Source: Streptomyces echinoruber
GTDB taxonomy: Bacteria; Actinomycetota; Actinomycetes; Streptomycetales; Streptomycetaceae
DNA: 64,000 nucleotides
Direction of reading: 5' to 3'
Assembly (NCBI RefSeq): GCF_014651135.1
Contig: NZ_BMWH01000001.1
Coordinates: forward strand, 371,194 to 435,193
The first letter of the stretch is position 1. Each line of letters starts with the position of its first letter. The position numbers and the translations under genes were made by a program. Under the pieces are notes generated by a model. It made no database searches and had not been told where the DNA came from. It saw nothing but the letters and a program-made list of their open reading frames with translations. Of the stretch, positions 1 through 7,804 are shown piece after piece.

Positions 1-140
1 CCCCGATGATGCACGGCCTCGCAAATCGGACGCACCTTCTCCAGTGCGGCCTGAACGTCGAAGTCGGCTCGGGGCAGCAGGTCACGCAGGGCGGGGCCCT
101 CGGGGAGGGCGTCGCCGCGCAGATCGATTCGGGAGATCAC
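1..140 (-). CDS. hisD: Histidinol dehydrogenase, N-terminal fragment
   Basis: The first 46 residues of a minus-strand gene that runs off the left edge. The reading begins at a GTG at 140 with [10 protein letters not shown] and continues through a stretch ending [13 protein letters not shown], which I recognise as the N-terminus of streptomycete HisD. HisD oxidises L-histidinol to L-histidine, the last steps of histidine synthesis, in the cytoplasm. The catalytic part lies outside the window. No clear Shine-Dalgarno precedes the GTG, so a very short leader is possible. It is divergent from the membrane protein gene at 537, with a perfect inverted repeat about 40 bp upstream of its start. Confidence 0.85.
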   Translation of the reverse strand, partial: MISRIDLRGDALPEGPALRDLLPRADFDVQAALEKVRPICEAVHHR

Positions 141-178
141 GGGGTCAATTCTCGCAGACCGGCGCGACGGCCCGTCCG

Positions 179-201
179 TCCGTATCAATGGCTGATACGG
201 A
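179..201. promoter_or_regulatory. Perfect 9-bp inverted repeat upstream of hisD
   Basis: Arms TCCGTATCA (179-187) and TGATACGGA (193-201) are perfectly complementary with a 5-nt centre. The site lies 39-61 bp upstream of the hisD GTG, inside the divergent intergenic region, where a repressor operator would be expected. It is AT-richer than its surroundings. The regulator is unknown; a hairpin role is less likely because of the short AT-rich arms. Confidence 0.55.
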
Positions 202-329
202 ACGCTCGGCCACCGGTACGGAGCGCCACGCGGACCACCGGCGAAGCCACCGCGGCACGGGCCGCCCGCACGGAGGGCGACGGGGCCGCCGCACGGGCAT
301 CACACGGACGGTGACGGGACCGTCGGCAC

Positions 330-384
330 GGGCGCCGGCGGGAGTGTCGCGCGGGCGCCGGCGGGAGTGTCGCGCGGGCGCCGG
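330..384. repeat. 23-bp tandem repeat, about 2.4 copies
   Basis: Two identical 23-bp units at 330-352 and 353-375, followed by the first 9 bp of a third unit at 376-384. It lies in the non-coding gap between hisD and the 537 gene. No function is visible. Confidence 0.85.
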
Positions 385-536
385 TGAGGCCGCCGGCGCG
401 GACCGTCCGGCGACCGGCACATCCCCGAAGACATCCTCACTTTCTGTGTTCATCTCGTCACTCAGCGGGCATGAACTGCTGTACGAAGGGGTGAACCGGT
501 GAGTAACCGAGAAGGACGAGAAGGAAGGGACGTGCG

Positions 537-2123
537 GTGACGGAGGAGGCGGGCACGGGCACCCGCGGCGACGGGGAGCCGCCGGACGGACTGACCCCCG
601 CCGAGGCGGGCATGTGGCAGGCCTTCCGCGACGGCAGCCTCTACGACCTGCGCGCCGGCGACCCGGCCGTGGACGACCCGCACGGCGGCCATCCGTGGGG
701 ACCGGAGCGGAGCGTGCGCGCGCGGATCGTGTGCTGGCTGCTGCTGGACGGGCCGCCCGCGCTCGCGGGCCGCGTGTCGTCGCTGAAGCTGGCGGGCGTG
801 CGCGTCACCGGCACCCTGGACCTGGCGGGCGGCACGGTGCTGCCGTACGTGGAGATGACCGGCTGCCGCTTCGAGCAGGAGGTGCGGCTGCCGGAGGCCC
901 GCTGCACGACCGTACGGCTGGTCGACTGCTCGGTGCCGCGCCTGGAGGCCGCCCGGCTGCACACCGAGGGCGACCTGCACCTGCCGCGCTCCCGCTTCCA
1001 CCAGGGCATACGGCTCACCGACGCGCACATAGGCACGGACCTGCTGCTCAACCAGGCGGTCGTGCACCGCGGCCGCGGCGGCCGGTCGATCACCGCCGAC
1101 GGCATGACCGTCGGGCAGGATCTGCAGGCGGAGATGCTGGAGTCGGACGGCGAGCTGAGCCTGCGCAGCGCCAAGGTGGGGGTGTCGCTGAGCCTGCGCG
1201 GCGCCCGGCTCGCCAACCCCGGCGCGCGGTTCGCGCTGAACGCGCCGCAGCTGACCGTGGAGCGCACCCTGTACCTGACCCCGGCCGGCCTGGGCAGCCC
1301 CCTGCTGAGCGGGATCACCCCGGCGCGCGGCACCCGCGTGCAGCGCTTCGAGTGCCGGGGCGGGATACGGCTGGACGACGGGCGGTTCGGCGACGCGGTC
1401 GACCTGGAGCGGGCCCGGTTCACCCTCACCGACGACCAGGAGCTGTCCCTGCGCCGGGTGCAGACGCCGGAGCTGCGCTTCCTCGGCGAGCGGCCGGTCC
1501 ACGGCAGCGTGGTCCTCTCCGGCGCCCGCGTCGGCAACCTCGTCGACCGGGCGAGCAGCTGGCCCGGCCCCGGCAGCCTGCACATGGGCGGCTTCACCTA
1601 CGACAGCCTCGTCCCGCGCGGGCCGTTCCCGCTCACCGAGCGCCTGCGCTGGCTGGAGGCGGCGACCGCCGAGTACAACCCGGAGCCGTACGAGCGCCTC
1701 GCGGCGGTGCTGCGCGGCGCCGGGGAGGACGAGGACGCGCGCGAGGTGCTGCTGGCCAAGCAGCGCCGCCGCCGCGAGACCCTGCCGCCCGCTCTCAAGG
1801 CGTGGGGCTTGCTGCAGGACTGGACGGTCGCCTACGGCTACCGGCCCGGCCGGGCCGCGGTATGGATGGCGGTGCTGTGGGCGGCCGGATCGCTCGCCTT
1901 CGCGCACGCCGGCCATCCCCCGGTCGACGCGGGCCGGCACCCCGCGTGGGACCCCGCGCTGTTCACCCTGGACCTGCTGCTGCCGGTCGTCGACCTCGGC
2001 CAGGCGGGCCAGTGGCAGCTGCGCGGCGGCTGGCAGTGGCTGGCGGCGGCGATGGTCCTGCTGGGCTGGACGCTGGCGACGACGGTGGCGGCGGGGGCGA
2101 CGCGGATGCTGCGCCGGAGCTGA
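537..2123 (+). CDS. Beta-helix-like membrane protein of unknown function
   Basis: A 528-residue protein starting at GTG 537 behind an AAGGAAGGGA ribosome binding site. Residues of roughly 75-360 form irregular repeats of about 20 residues (pattern G-x-L-x-L-x-x-A or R), reminiscent of right-handed beta-helix, pentapeptide or bactofilin folds. The C-terminus has two predicted membrane spans (about 441-460 and 496-515) around a short loop, then a basic tail. Relatives in Streptomyces are often labelled membrane-associated oxidoreductase, but I see no nucleotide-binding or redox motif. It may be a membrane-anchored scaffold. It stands alone, followed by a hairpin at 2181-2220. The stop codon begins a 24-bp-period duplication. 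Confidence 0.75.
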   Translation: MTEEAGTGTRGDGEPPDGLTPAEAGMWQAFRDGSLYDLRAGDPAVDDPHGGHPWGPERSVRARIVCWLLLDGPPALAGRVSSLKLAGVRVTGTLDLAGGTVLPYVEMTGCRFEQEVRLPEARCTTVRLVDCSVPRLEAARLHTEGDLHLPRSRFHQGIRLTDAHIGTDLLLNQAVVHRGRGGRSITADGMTVGQDLQAEMLESDGELSLRSAKVGVSLSLRGARLANPGARFALNAPQLTVERTLYLTPAGLGSPLLSGITPARGTRVQRFECRGGIRLDDGRFGDAVDLERARFTLTDDQELSLRRVQTPELRFLGERPVHGSVVLSGARVGNLVDRASSWPGPGSLHMGGFTYDSLVPRGPFPLTERLRWLEAATAEYNPEPYERLAAVLRGAGEDEDAREVLLAKQRRRRETLPPALKAWGLLQDWTVAYGYRPGRAAVWMAVLWAAGSLAFAHAGHPPVDAGRHPAWDPALFTLDLLLPVVDLGQAGQWQLRGGWQWLAAAMVLLGWTLATTVAAGATRMLRRS

Positions 2124-2161
2124 GCGGGCGGATGCGCGGACCCGTGAGCGGGCGGATGCGC
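2121..2161 (+). repeat. Duplication starting at the stop codon (17 bp exact, period 24)
   Basis: A 17-bp sequence that begins with the TGA stop of the preceding gene (2121-2137) is repeated exactly at 2145-2161. It is one of eight stop-codon-associated repeats in this window. Confidence 0.85.
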
Positions 2162-2180
2162 AGCCCCGGAGGACGGCCGC

Positions 2181-2220
2181 GTGTGCGGCGGCCGGCCCGC
2201 CCGGACCGGTCGCCGCACAC
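2181..2220 (+). terminator. Hairpin downstream of the beta-helix-like gene
   Basis: GTGTGCGGCG (2181-2190) and CGCCGCACAC (2211-2220) are perfect 10-bp arms. The stem extends inward five more pairs with one G-U, leaving a 10-nt loop. There is no U-tract, as is usual for streptomycete terminators. The rest of the gap up to 2462 is GC-rich, then has an AT-richer stretch around 2320-2430 likely to hold the promoter of the next gene; I could not assign boxes. Confidence 0.6.
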
Positions 2221-2462
2221 CCCGGACCGGCCGCCGCGCCCGGGGACGGCCGGCGCACGCCGCCGGTGTGCGCGACGACCGATGTGACGGACCTTCACCG
2301 GACCCACCGGGCGGGTTCACGATTTCTTTGGTATGCCCACAGAAGTACTACAGGGGCCGAACAGGGCGAACGGTCACCCTTTACCCTGCCTTGACCTGCT
2401 CGCATACAACTTTCCGCGGGTTGCCCGGGCCCGCTGGCGCGTGGTGGACCTGCGGCCTTTGA

Positions 2463-3593
2463 ATGGTCGGCACCATGGCTCTGCTGCACGCGTTCACCCG
2501 TACGGCCCGTACCCCGCGTACGGCCGCGGCGCCCGATGCCGGGCGCGACCTCGCCACCGGACTCCCCGCCGACGACGAGGTGCTCCTCGACGCGCCCGAC
2601 GACCGGCTCGGCCCCGCGCTGGTCGCGGCCGGGCGCGGCGAGTTCACGCCCGCGGCGGCACTGCTCGCCGCCACCCGCGAGGCCGCCGAGTGGGAGCACC
2701 GCGACCGGTACGCGCAGCGGCTCGCCGCGTTCGCGCGCTCGCGCCCGGAGTGGTTCGAGGAGTGGTGCGCCGCCGCCCCGGACGATCCGGACGCGCTGCT
2801 GCTGCGGGCACGGCTCGCGGTCGACCGCGTGTGGGAGTCGCCGGCCCGGGCGGAGCTGCTGCACCCGGTGGGCCCGCTGATCGCGGCCGCCGCCGAGGCC
2901 GGCCCGCGCGATCCGGTGCCGTGGCGGATCGCGCTCGACCACGCGCGCGGCACCCGGGCCGGGAGCGCGGCCTTCGAGGGCCTGTGGGCGGAGGCGGTCC
3001 GCCGCTGCCCGCACCACTACGGCAGCCACGTGGCCGCCCTGCACTACCTGGCCGAGGTCTACGGCGGGACGGAGGGCACTGCGGCCGCCCACCGGGCCTG
3101 CCTCGACTTCGCCGAGCCGGCCGCCGACGACGCCCCGCCCGGCTCGCTGCTGGCCGCGCTGCCGCTGCGGGCCGCGTACCTGTGCCTGAGCGAGAGCGGC
3201 GGCCGCGACGCGGTCCCGCCGCAGCGGCTGCACGCGGCGGCCGACAGGGCGATCGCCCTGTCGTCGTCCTTCCCGCCCGCCGAGGTGTGGCCAGCGCCGC
3301 TGCGCAACCTGCTGGTGTACGTCCTCATACGTCTGGAGCGCTGGACGGACGCCCTGGAGCAGCTGCGCCTGACCGGTCCGTACGCGACGTCGTTCCCCTG
3401 GGACCGGGACTGCGACGATCCGCTGGGCCGCTTCCTGCGGGTGCGGGAGGAGGTGCGGGAGCGCGCGGGCGGCGCCGGGCCCGGGGAGGGATCCGGCGGC
3501 AGGTCCGGGAAGGGGGCCGGCGGCGGGCCGCTGCCGCGGCCCCGGCGGTCCCGGGAGGCGCGCGGCGGACGGGTGGACTTCCCCGGCGGTTAG
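2463..3593 (+). CDS. Uncharacterised alpha-helical protein
   Basis: A 376-residue protein; I do not recognise the family. ATG 2463 is used; a second in-frame ATG at 2475 (MALLHAF) is equally plausible. The middle (about 60-320) is a run of Ala/Leu-rich amphipathic helices with spaced Trp, resembling TPR-like solenoids, for example WAEAVRRCPHHYGSHVAALH. There is no signal peptide or membrane span, so it is probably cytoplasmic. The last 45 residues are Gly/Arg/Ser-rich and look disordered. The stop lies 11 bp before the GTG of the LON-domain gene, so the two are probably cotranscribed, with the YbaK gene following 8 bp later. Confidence 0.7.
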   Translation: MVGTMALLHAFTRTARTPRTAAAPDAGRDLATGLPADDEVLLDAPDDRLGPALVAAGRGEFTPAAALLAATREAAEWEHRDRYAQRLAAFARSRPEWFEEWCAAAPDDPDALLLRARLAVDRVWESPARAELLHPVGPLIAAAAEAGPRDPVPWRIALDHARGTRAGSAAFEGLWAEAVRRCPHHYGSHVAALHYLAEVYGGTEGTAAAHRACLDFAEPAADDAPPGSLLAALPLRAAYLCLSESGGRDAVPPQRLHAAADRAIALSSSFPPAEVWPAPLRNLLVYVLIRLERWTDALEQLRLTGPYATSFPWDRDCDDPLGRFLRVREEVRERAGGAGPGEGSGGRSGKGAGGGPLPRPRRSREARGGRVDFPGG

Positions 3594-3604
3594 GCTGGTG
3601 CGCC

Positions 3605-4345
3605 GTGACCACCGTCCGGCTCCCGCTCTTCCCCCTGAACACGGTGCTGTTCCCGGGGCTCGTCCTGCCGCTGAACGTCTTCGAGGAGCGGTACCGCGCC
3701 CTGATGCGCGACCTGCTGAAGACGCCCGAGGAGGCACCCCGGCGGTTCGCCGTCGTGGCGATCCGCGACGGCCACGAAGTGGCGCCGAGCGCACCCGGCA
3801 TGCCGGACCCGACGGCGCTGCCCGAACGGGGACCCGCGGCCGGCTTCGGCCCCGACCCGGCCCGGGCCTTCCACGGCGTGGGCTGCGTCGCCGACGCGGC
3901 CACCATCCGGGAACGGGCCGACGGCACCTTCGAGGTGCTGGTGACGGGCACCACCCGGGTACGGCTGCTGTCGGTCGACGCCTCCGGCGCGTACCTGACG
4001 GGCGAGTTGCAGGAGCTGCCGGAGGAACCCGGCGACGAGCCGGGGGAGCTGGCCGAGCGGGTGCTGCGGGCCTTCCGCCGGTACCAGAAGCGGCTGGCGG
4101 GCGCGCGGGAGCGGTCGCTGGCCGCCGAGGCGGAGCTGCCGGACGAGCCGTCCGTGGTGTCGTACCTGGTCGCCGCCGCGATGATGCTGGACACGCCGAC
4201 GAGGCAGCGGCTGCTGCAGGCTCCCGACACCGCCTCGCGGCTGCGCGACGAGCTGAAACTCCTTCGCTCCGAGACCGCGATCATCCGTACGCTGCCGTCA
4301 CTGCCGGCGTCGGACCTGACGCGCGGCCCGACGAGCCTGAACTGA
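3605..4345 (+). CDS. LON substrate-binding-domain protein
   Basis: A 246-residue stand-alone LON N-terminal (PUA-like) domain. It opens with VRLPLFPLNTVLFPG and has NVFEERYRAL, the hallmarks of this fold. There is no AAA+ ATPase or Ser-Lys protease part, so it is not Lon itself. Such proteins are taken to bind unfolded polypeptides, but their role is unproven. GTG 3605 is chosen because homology begins immediately after it and it sits 11 bp after the upstream stop. A helical C-terminal section follows residue 150 or so. It is likely in an operon with the flanking genes. Confidence 0.85.
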   Translation: MTTVRLPLFPLNTVLFPGLVLPLNVFEERYRALMRDLLKTPEEAPRRFAVVAIRDGHEVAPSAPGMPDPTALPERGPAAGFGPDPARAFHGVGCVADAATIRERADGTFEVLVTGTTRVRLLSVDASGAYLTGELQELPEEPGDEPGELAERVLRAFRRYQKRLAGARERSLAAEAELPDEPSVVSYLVAAAMMLDTPTRQRLLQAPDTASRLRDELKLLRSETAIIRTLPSLPASDLTRGPTSLN

Positions 4346-4353
4346 CGGACGAG

Positions 4354-4854
4354 ATGGCGAAGAAGGCGAAGAAGCAGCAGTCCGGCGGGACCCCGGCGAC
4401 GGTGGCGCTGACGGCCGCGGGCGTGCCGTACACCGTGCACGCCTACGAGCACGACCCCGCCCACCCCTCCTACGGCGAGGAGGCCGCGGAGGCGATGGGC
4501 GTCTCCCCGGAGCGGGTGTTCAAGACGCTCGTGGCGGAGGTCGACGGACGGCTCACCGTGGCCGTGGTGCCGGTGTCGGGCTCCCTCGACCTGAAGGCGC
4601 TGGCCTCGGCGGTGGGCGGGAAGCGCGCGGTCATGGCCGACCCGGCGCTCGCCGAGCGCACCACCGGTTACGTGCGCGGCGGCATCTCCCCGCTCGGCCA
4701 GCGCAAGAGGCTGCCCACGGTGGTCGACGCCTCCGCCGCCGCCCACGCCACGATCTGCGTCTCCGCCGGCCGCCGCGGCCTGGAGGTCGAACTCGCCCCC
4801 GCCGACCTCGTCCGGCTCACGGACGCCGTCCTCGCCCCGGTCGGGCGTGCCTGA
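4354..4854 (+). CDS. ybaK: YbaK/EbsC-type Cys-tRNA(Pro) deacylase
   Basis: A 166-residue YbaK-family protein. After a Lys-rich start (MAKKAKKQQ), the core carries PYTVHAYEHD, the conserved VFKTL, the basic pair KR in a GGKRAVMAD segment, and GGISPLGQRKRLP near residue 110. The family hydrolyses mischarged Cys-tRNA(Pro), so it is a translation quality-control enzyme in the cytoplasm. ATG 4354 lies 8 bp after the LON gene stop. A weak hairpin (4869-4876 with 4910-4917) sits between it and the convergent DUF2567 gene. Confidence 0.9.
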   Translation: MAKKAKKQQSGGTPATVALTAAGVPYTVHAYEHDPAHPSYGEEAAEAMGVSPERVFKTLVAEVDGRLTVAVVPVSGSLDLKALASAVGGKRAVMADPALAERTTGYVRGGISPLGQRKRLPTVVDASAAAHATICVSAGRRGLEVELAPADLVRLTDAVLAPVGRA

Positions 4855-4917
4855 CCGCTCGGCGCCGGCCGCCTCCTGCGGTCGAGCGGCCGGGCGGCCG
4901 GGGCCTGCCGGAGGCGG

Positions 4918-5673
4918 TCAGCCCCGCGCCGGCGACTCCCCGTGCGGCTCCTGGCCGGGGCCCTGCGGGTAGGGGCCCTGCGGGTAGGGGTCCGGGTCGC
5001 GCGGTCCGAACAGTGCCGTGAGGCCGAGGTGCACGATCAGCGCCGCCAGCGACCACGCCAGCAGCGCGCCCTTCGCGCCGAGCTTGAGCGGTGCGGAGAA
5101 CGTCACGCCCTTGCCCACCTGCTTGGCGTGGGCGATCACGTCGTGGGCGGGGCCGAGCCACACCCCGACCCGCCACGCCAGCAGGGAGCCGAGCAGCCCG
5201 CCGACGCCCAGGGCCGCCACGAGCGCCACCCCGCCGTGCCGCCGCGCCAGGAACACCGCGGCCGCGCTGACCGCGCCGAAGGCCACCGCGAGCAGCGTGA
5301 ACGTTCCGTCGACACCGATCGCCTGCTCGCCCTCGGTGTCCTTGAGGTAGACCACCCAGCCGCCGCCGGAGACGTCGCCGACCAGCGGCACGCGCGGCGC
5401 CAGCCAGGACCACAGCAGCCCGAGCAGCACACCGGCGAGCGTCACGGCCGCCGTCACCACGGCGGCCTCCCGTATCTCCGTCCTCACCCCGGGTCCGTCC
5501 TGCCGGTGGGCGGCCCACCCCGGGCCGTCCCCGGCGGCCGGCACCGGCCGGCCCTGGGCCTGCGGGCCGTGCTGCTCCTGCGGCTGCTGGGCGTCGCCCG
5601 CCGGCCGGGCGGACTGCGCGTCCTGGGCGTGCGGGCGGTGCGGCGGCTGAGGGGGAGTCAGTGGTGCGGTCAC
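4918..5673 (-). CDS. DUF2567 membrane protein
   Basis: A 251-residue protein with a hydrophilic Pro/Gln/His-rich N-terminus (about 75 residues) followed by four hydrophobic spans, beginning EAAVVTAAVTLAGVLLGLLW. The segments VVYLKDTEGEQ and KGVTFSAPLKLGAKGALLAW match my memory of the actinobacterial DUF2567 family, whose role is unknown. GTG 5673 (VTAPLTPPQ) is preferred: GGCAGG lies directly upstream, and the longer frame would run into the permease gene. It is the last gene of an apparent ABC exporter operon, 34 bp after the permease stop. Confidence 0.8.
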   Translation of the reverse strand: MTAPLTPPQPPHRPHAQDAQSARPAGDAQQPQEQHGPQAQGRPVPAAGDGPGWAAHRQDGPGVRTEIREAAVVTAAVTLAGVLLGLLWSWLAPRVPLVGDVSGGGWVVYLKDTEGEQAIGVDGTFTLLAVAFGAVSAAAVFLARRHGGVALVAALGVGGLLGSLLAWRVGVWLGPAHDVIAHAKQVGKGVTFSAPLKLGAKGALLAWSLAALIVHLGLTALFGPRDPDPYPQGPYPQGPGQEPHGESPARG

Positions 5674-5707
5674 CCTGCCATCGTGCCAGGCCCGCCCGTG
5701 CGGCGCG

Positions 5708-6535
5708 TCACCGGACGGCGGCACGGCGGTACGCCCACGTCGCGACGGCCAGCGAGACGACGCCGACGCCGGCGCACACGGCCAGGTCGCCGGCGACGAA
5801 CGTCCAGTCGGGGTGCGCGCCGAAGGTGCGCGCGTAGGCCTCCACGCCGTAGGTGGAGGGCAGCAGGTCGCGGGCGAGGCGGATCACCTCGGGCATCCGG
5901 TCGGCCGGCAGCACGCCCAGCAGCAGCGCCGCCGACATGCCGAGCTGCCCGAGCAGCGTGGCGAGCTCGGGCCGCGGCGCGAGCAGCCCGCAGGCGGCGC
6001 CCAGCCCGGACAGCGCGGCGCCGGCCAGCGGGATCACCGCCACCAGCACCCACAGATTGCCCAGCGGCAGCCCGAACAGCAGGCACCCGAAGACGGCGGT
6101 CACCACGGTCCCGGGCACGGTGAAGGAGGCGTACGCGCCCGCCGCGCCCAGCACCACGGCCGCGGGCGGCACCGGCAGCGTCGCGTAGTGGTCGAGGCCG
6201 CCGCCGGCGCGCAGCTGCCCGAAGTACTGGGCGAGCAGGTTCAGGGCGACGTAGGCGACGACGACCACGGAGGAGCCGGCGACCACGGAGCGGGCGTCGC
6301 TGCCGCCGTCGTCGACCACCCCCCGCATCATGATCATGATGCCGACGGACTGGAAGACCGCCACGCACAGCAGCGGGATGCGCGCCACCCGGGCCCGGGA
6401 GAGCTGCGCCCGGTACACGGCCGCCAGCGACGGCCACAGCCGCGCGCGCGGCCCGAGCCCGGCCGCGTCCGCGGCCGCGCCGGAAGCGGCCGGCGCGCCA
6501 CCGCCCGGCCTGACCTCGGCGGGTACGACACTCAC
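5708..6535 (-). CDS. ABC-2 type exporter permease
   Basis: A 275-residue integral membrane protein with six predicted spans, an ABC-2 type transport permease that would pair with the upstream ATPase. The first span is around IPLLCVAVFQSVGIMIMM and the last ends just before the basic C-terminus YRRAAVR. A conserved-looking loop, LPSTYGVEAYART, precedes the final helix. GTG 6535 gives MSVVPAEVRPG. It begins 88 bp after the ATPase stop on the same strand. The substrate cannot be told from the sequence; drugs, lipids or peptides are typical for the family. Confidence 0.85.
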   Translation of the reverse strand: MSVVPAEVRPGGGAPAASGAAADAAGLGPRARLWPSLAAVYRAQLSRARVARIPLLCVAVFQSVGIMIMMRGVVDDGGSDARSVVAGSSVVVVAYVALNLLAQYFGQLRAGGGLDHYATLPVPPAAVVLGAAGAYASFTVPGTVVTAVFGCLLFGLPLGNLWVLVAVIPLAGAALSGLGAACGLLAPRPELATLLGQLGMSAALLLGVLPADRMPEVIRLARDLLPSTYGVEAYARTFGAHPDWTFVAGDLAVCAGVGVVSLAVATWAYRRAAVR

Positions 6536-6623
6536 GTCGAGCTGCTCCTCTTCCCCACGGCGGCGGGGCCGTCACCGGGACGGACCCGCTCGCCGTTTCC
6601 TACGGATGCGGCGGCCTGCACGC

Positions 6624-7643
6624 TCACGTCCTCACCAGACCCTGCCGTGCGGCCCCGCCCAGCGCCAGGTAGACGTCCTCGAGGCTGGGCGTGGCGAGGG
6701 TGAAGTCGTCCAGGGCCGCGAAGGCGGCGCCGCCGGTCACCGTGGCGACGGCCGCGCGGGCCTCCTCGGGGGCGAGCCGCAGCGTCCAGCGCCGGCCCGC
6801 CTCCACCGCCCGCGCGTGCAGCGCGGCGACCTCGGGAACCTCCAGGGGGGCCCGGTCGCGCCACACCAGCTCCACCCGCACCTCGCCGGCGACCTTCTCC
6901 TTCAGCCCGGCGGGCGTGTCGCAGGCGATCACCCGGCCGCGGTCGAGGACGGCGACCCGGTCGAGCACGGTCTCGGCCTCGATGACGTTGTGCGTGACCA
7001 GCAGGACCGTGGTGCCGCGCTCGGCGCGCCGCCGGTCCACGGCCGCCCACACCGCGCGGCGGGCCACCGGGTCCATCCCGGTGGTCGGCTCGTCCAGCAC
7101 CAGCAGCGGCCGCTCCCCCACCAGCGCGGCGGCGAAGCAGGCGAGCCGCCGCTGCCCGCCGGAGAGCTTCTTCAGCGGCTTGTCGGCGATCGGCCCGAGG
7201 CCCAGCTCCTCCAGGACGGCGTCCCGCTCCGCCCGCGCCCGCCGCGCGGGGAGGCCGCGCAGCCGCCCGGTGGTCTCGGCCGCCAGCGCCACGGTGAGCT
7301 CGTCGAGGGCTGTCGACTCCTGCCCGAGGTAGGCGAGGACGCGGGAGGCCAGCTCGGGGTGGCGCACGATGTCGTGGCCGAGGATGCGGACGCTGCCGGC
7401 GTCGGGCCGCAGCAGGCCGGTGAGCTGGCGGACCAGGGTGGACTTGCCGGCGCCGTTCGGGCCGAGCAGGCCGAAGATCTCACCCCGCCGGACGTCGAGC
7501 TCCACCCCGTCGGTGGCCCGCACCTCGGGCGTGCCGGGGACGCCGCGCCGGCCGCGCACGGCCGGGTAGGTCTTGGTCAGCCCGCGCACCGCGCACACGA
7601 CGTCGTCCTCGTGCCGAACTTCGGGTGCCGTGCGCGTACTCAC
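6624..7643 (-). CDS. ABC transporter ATP-binding protein
   Basis: A 339-residue ATPase with complete motifs: Walker A GPNGAGKST, signature LSGGQRR, Walker B LLVLDEP, and the H-loop in VTHN. The tail after about residue 240 is the extra regulatory domain common in drug-resistance (DrrA-like) ATPases. GTG 7643 (VSTRTAPEVR) is chosen because the conserved part (CAVRGLTKTYP) starts about 20 residues later. It is the first gene of the operon with the permease and DUF2567 gene, and it powers export by that permease. Between it and the next gene (7644-7804) I see no clear terminator. Confidence 0.92.
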   Translation of the reverse strand: MSTRTAPEVRHEDDVVCAVRGLTKTYPAVRGRRGVPGTPEVRATDGVELDVRRGEIFGLLGPNGAGKSTLVRQLTGLLRPDAGSVRILGHDIVRHPELASRVLAYLGQESTALDELTVALAAETTGRLRGLPARRARAERDAVLEELGLGPIADKPLKKLSGGQRRLACFAAALVGERPLLVLDEPTTGMDPVARRAVWAAVDRRRAERGTTVLLVTHNVIEAETVLDRVAVLDRGRVIACDTPAGLKEKVAGEVRVELVWRDRAPLEVPEVAALHARAVEAGRRWTLRLAPEEARAAVATVTGGAAFAALDDFTLATPSLEDVYLALGGAARQGLVRT

Positions 7644-7804
7644 AAAGGACGAGGGTACGGGGTCCGGCCGCCCGTTCCCTCCCCGGGGCGGTGCCGGGAG
7701 GCGGATCCTCCGGGGCGGACCAAGCGCGGGTCGGGGAAGTGTCAGCCGTATCCCAAAACTCCGTAAACAGGGTGAGGGGTGAACAAAGCGCGGGGACCGT
7801 GTCC

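Larger units (their letters stand above)
141..536. other. Divergent intergenic region, hisD / membrane protein
   Basis: About 400 bp between two divergent starts. It holds an inverted repeat (179-201) close to hisD and a 23-bp tandem repeat (330-384). Open frames cross it on both strands, but none has a ribosome binding site or a recognisable product. I judge it non-coding. Confidence 0.6.

Noticed and set aside
44-502. Possible 152-codon gene between hisD and the 537 gene
   Set aside because: Arg/Gly/Ala-rich translation of a GC-rich gap with an internal tandem repeat; no start signal.
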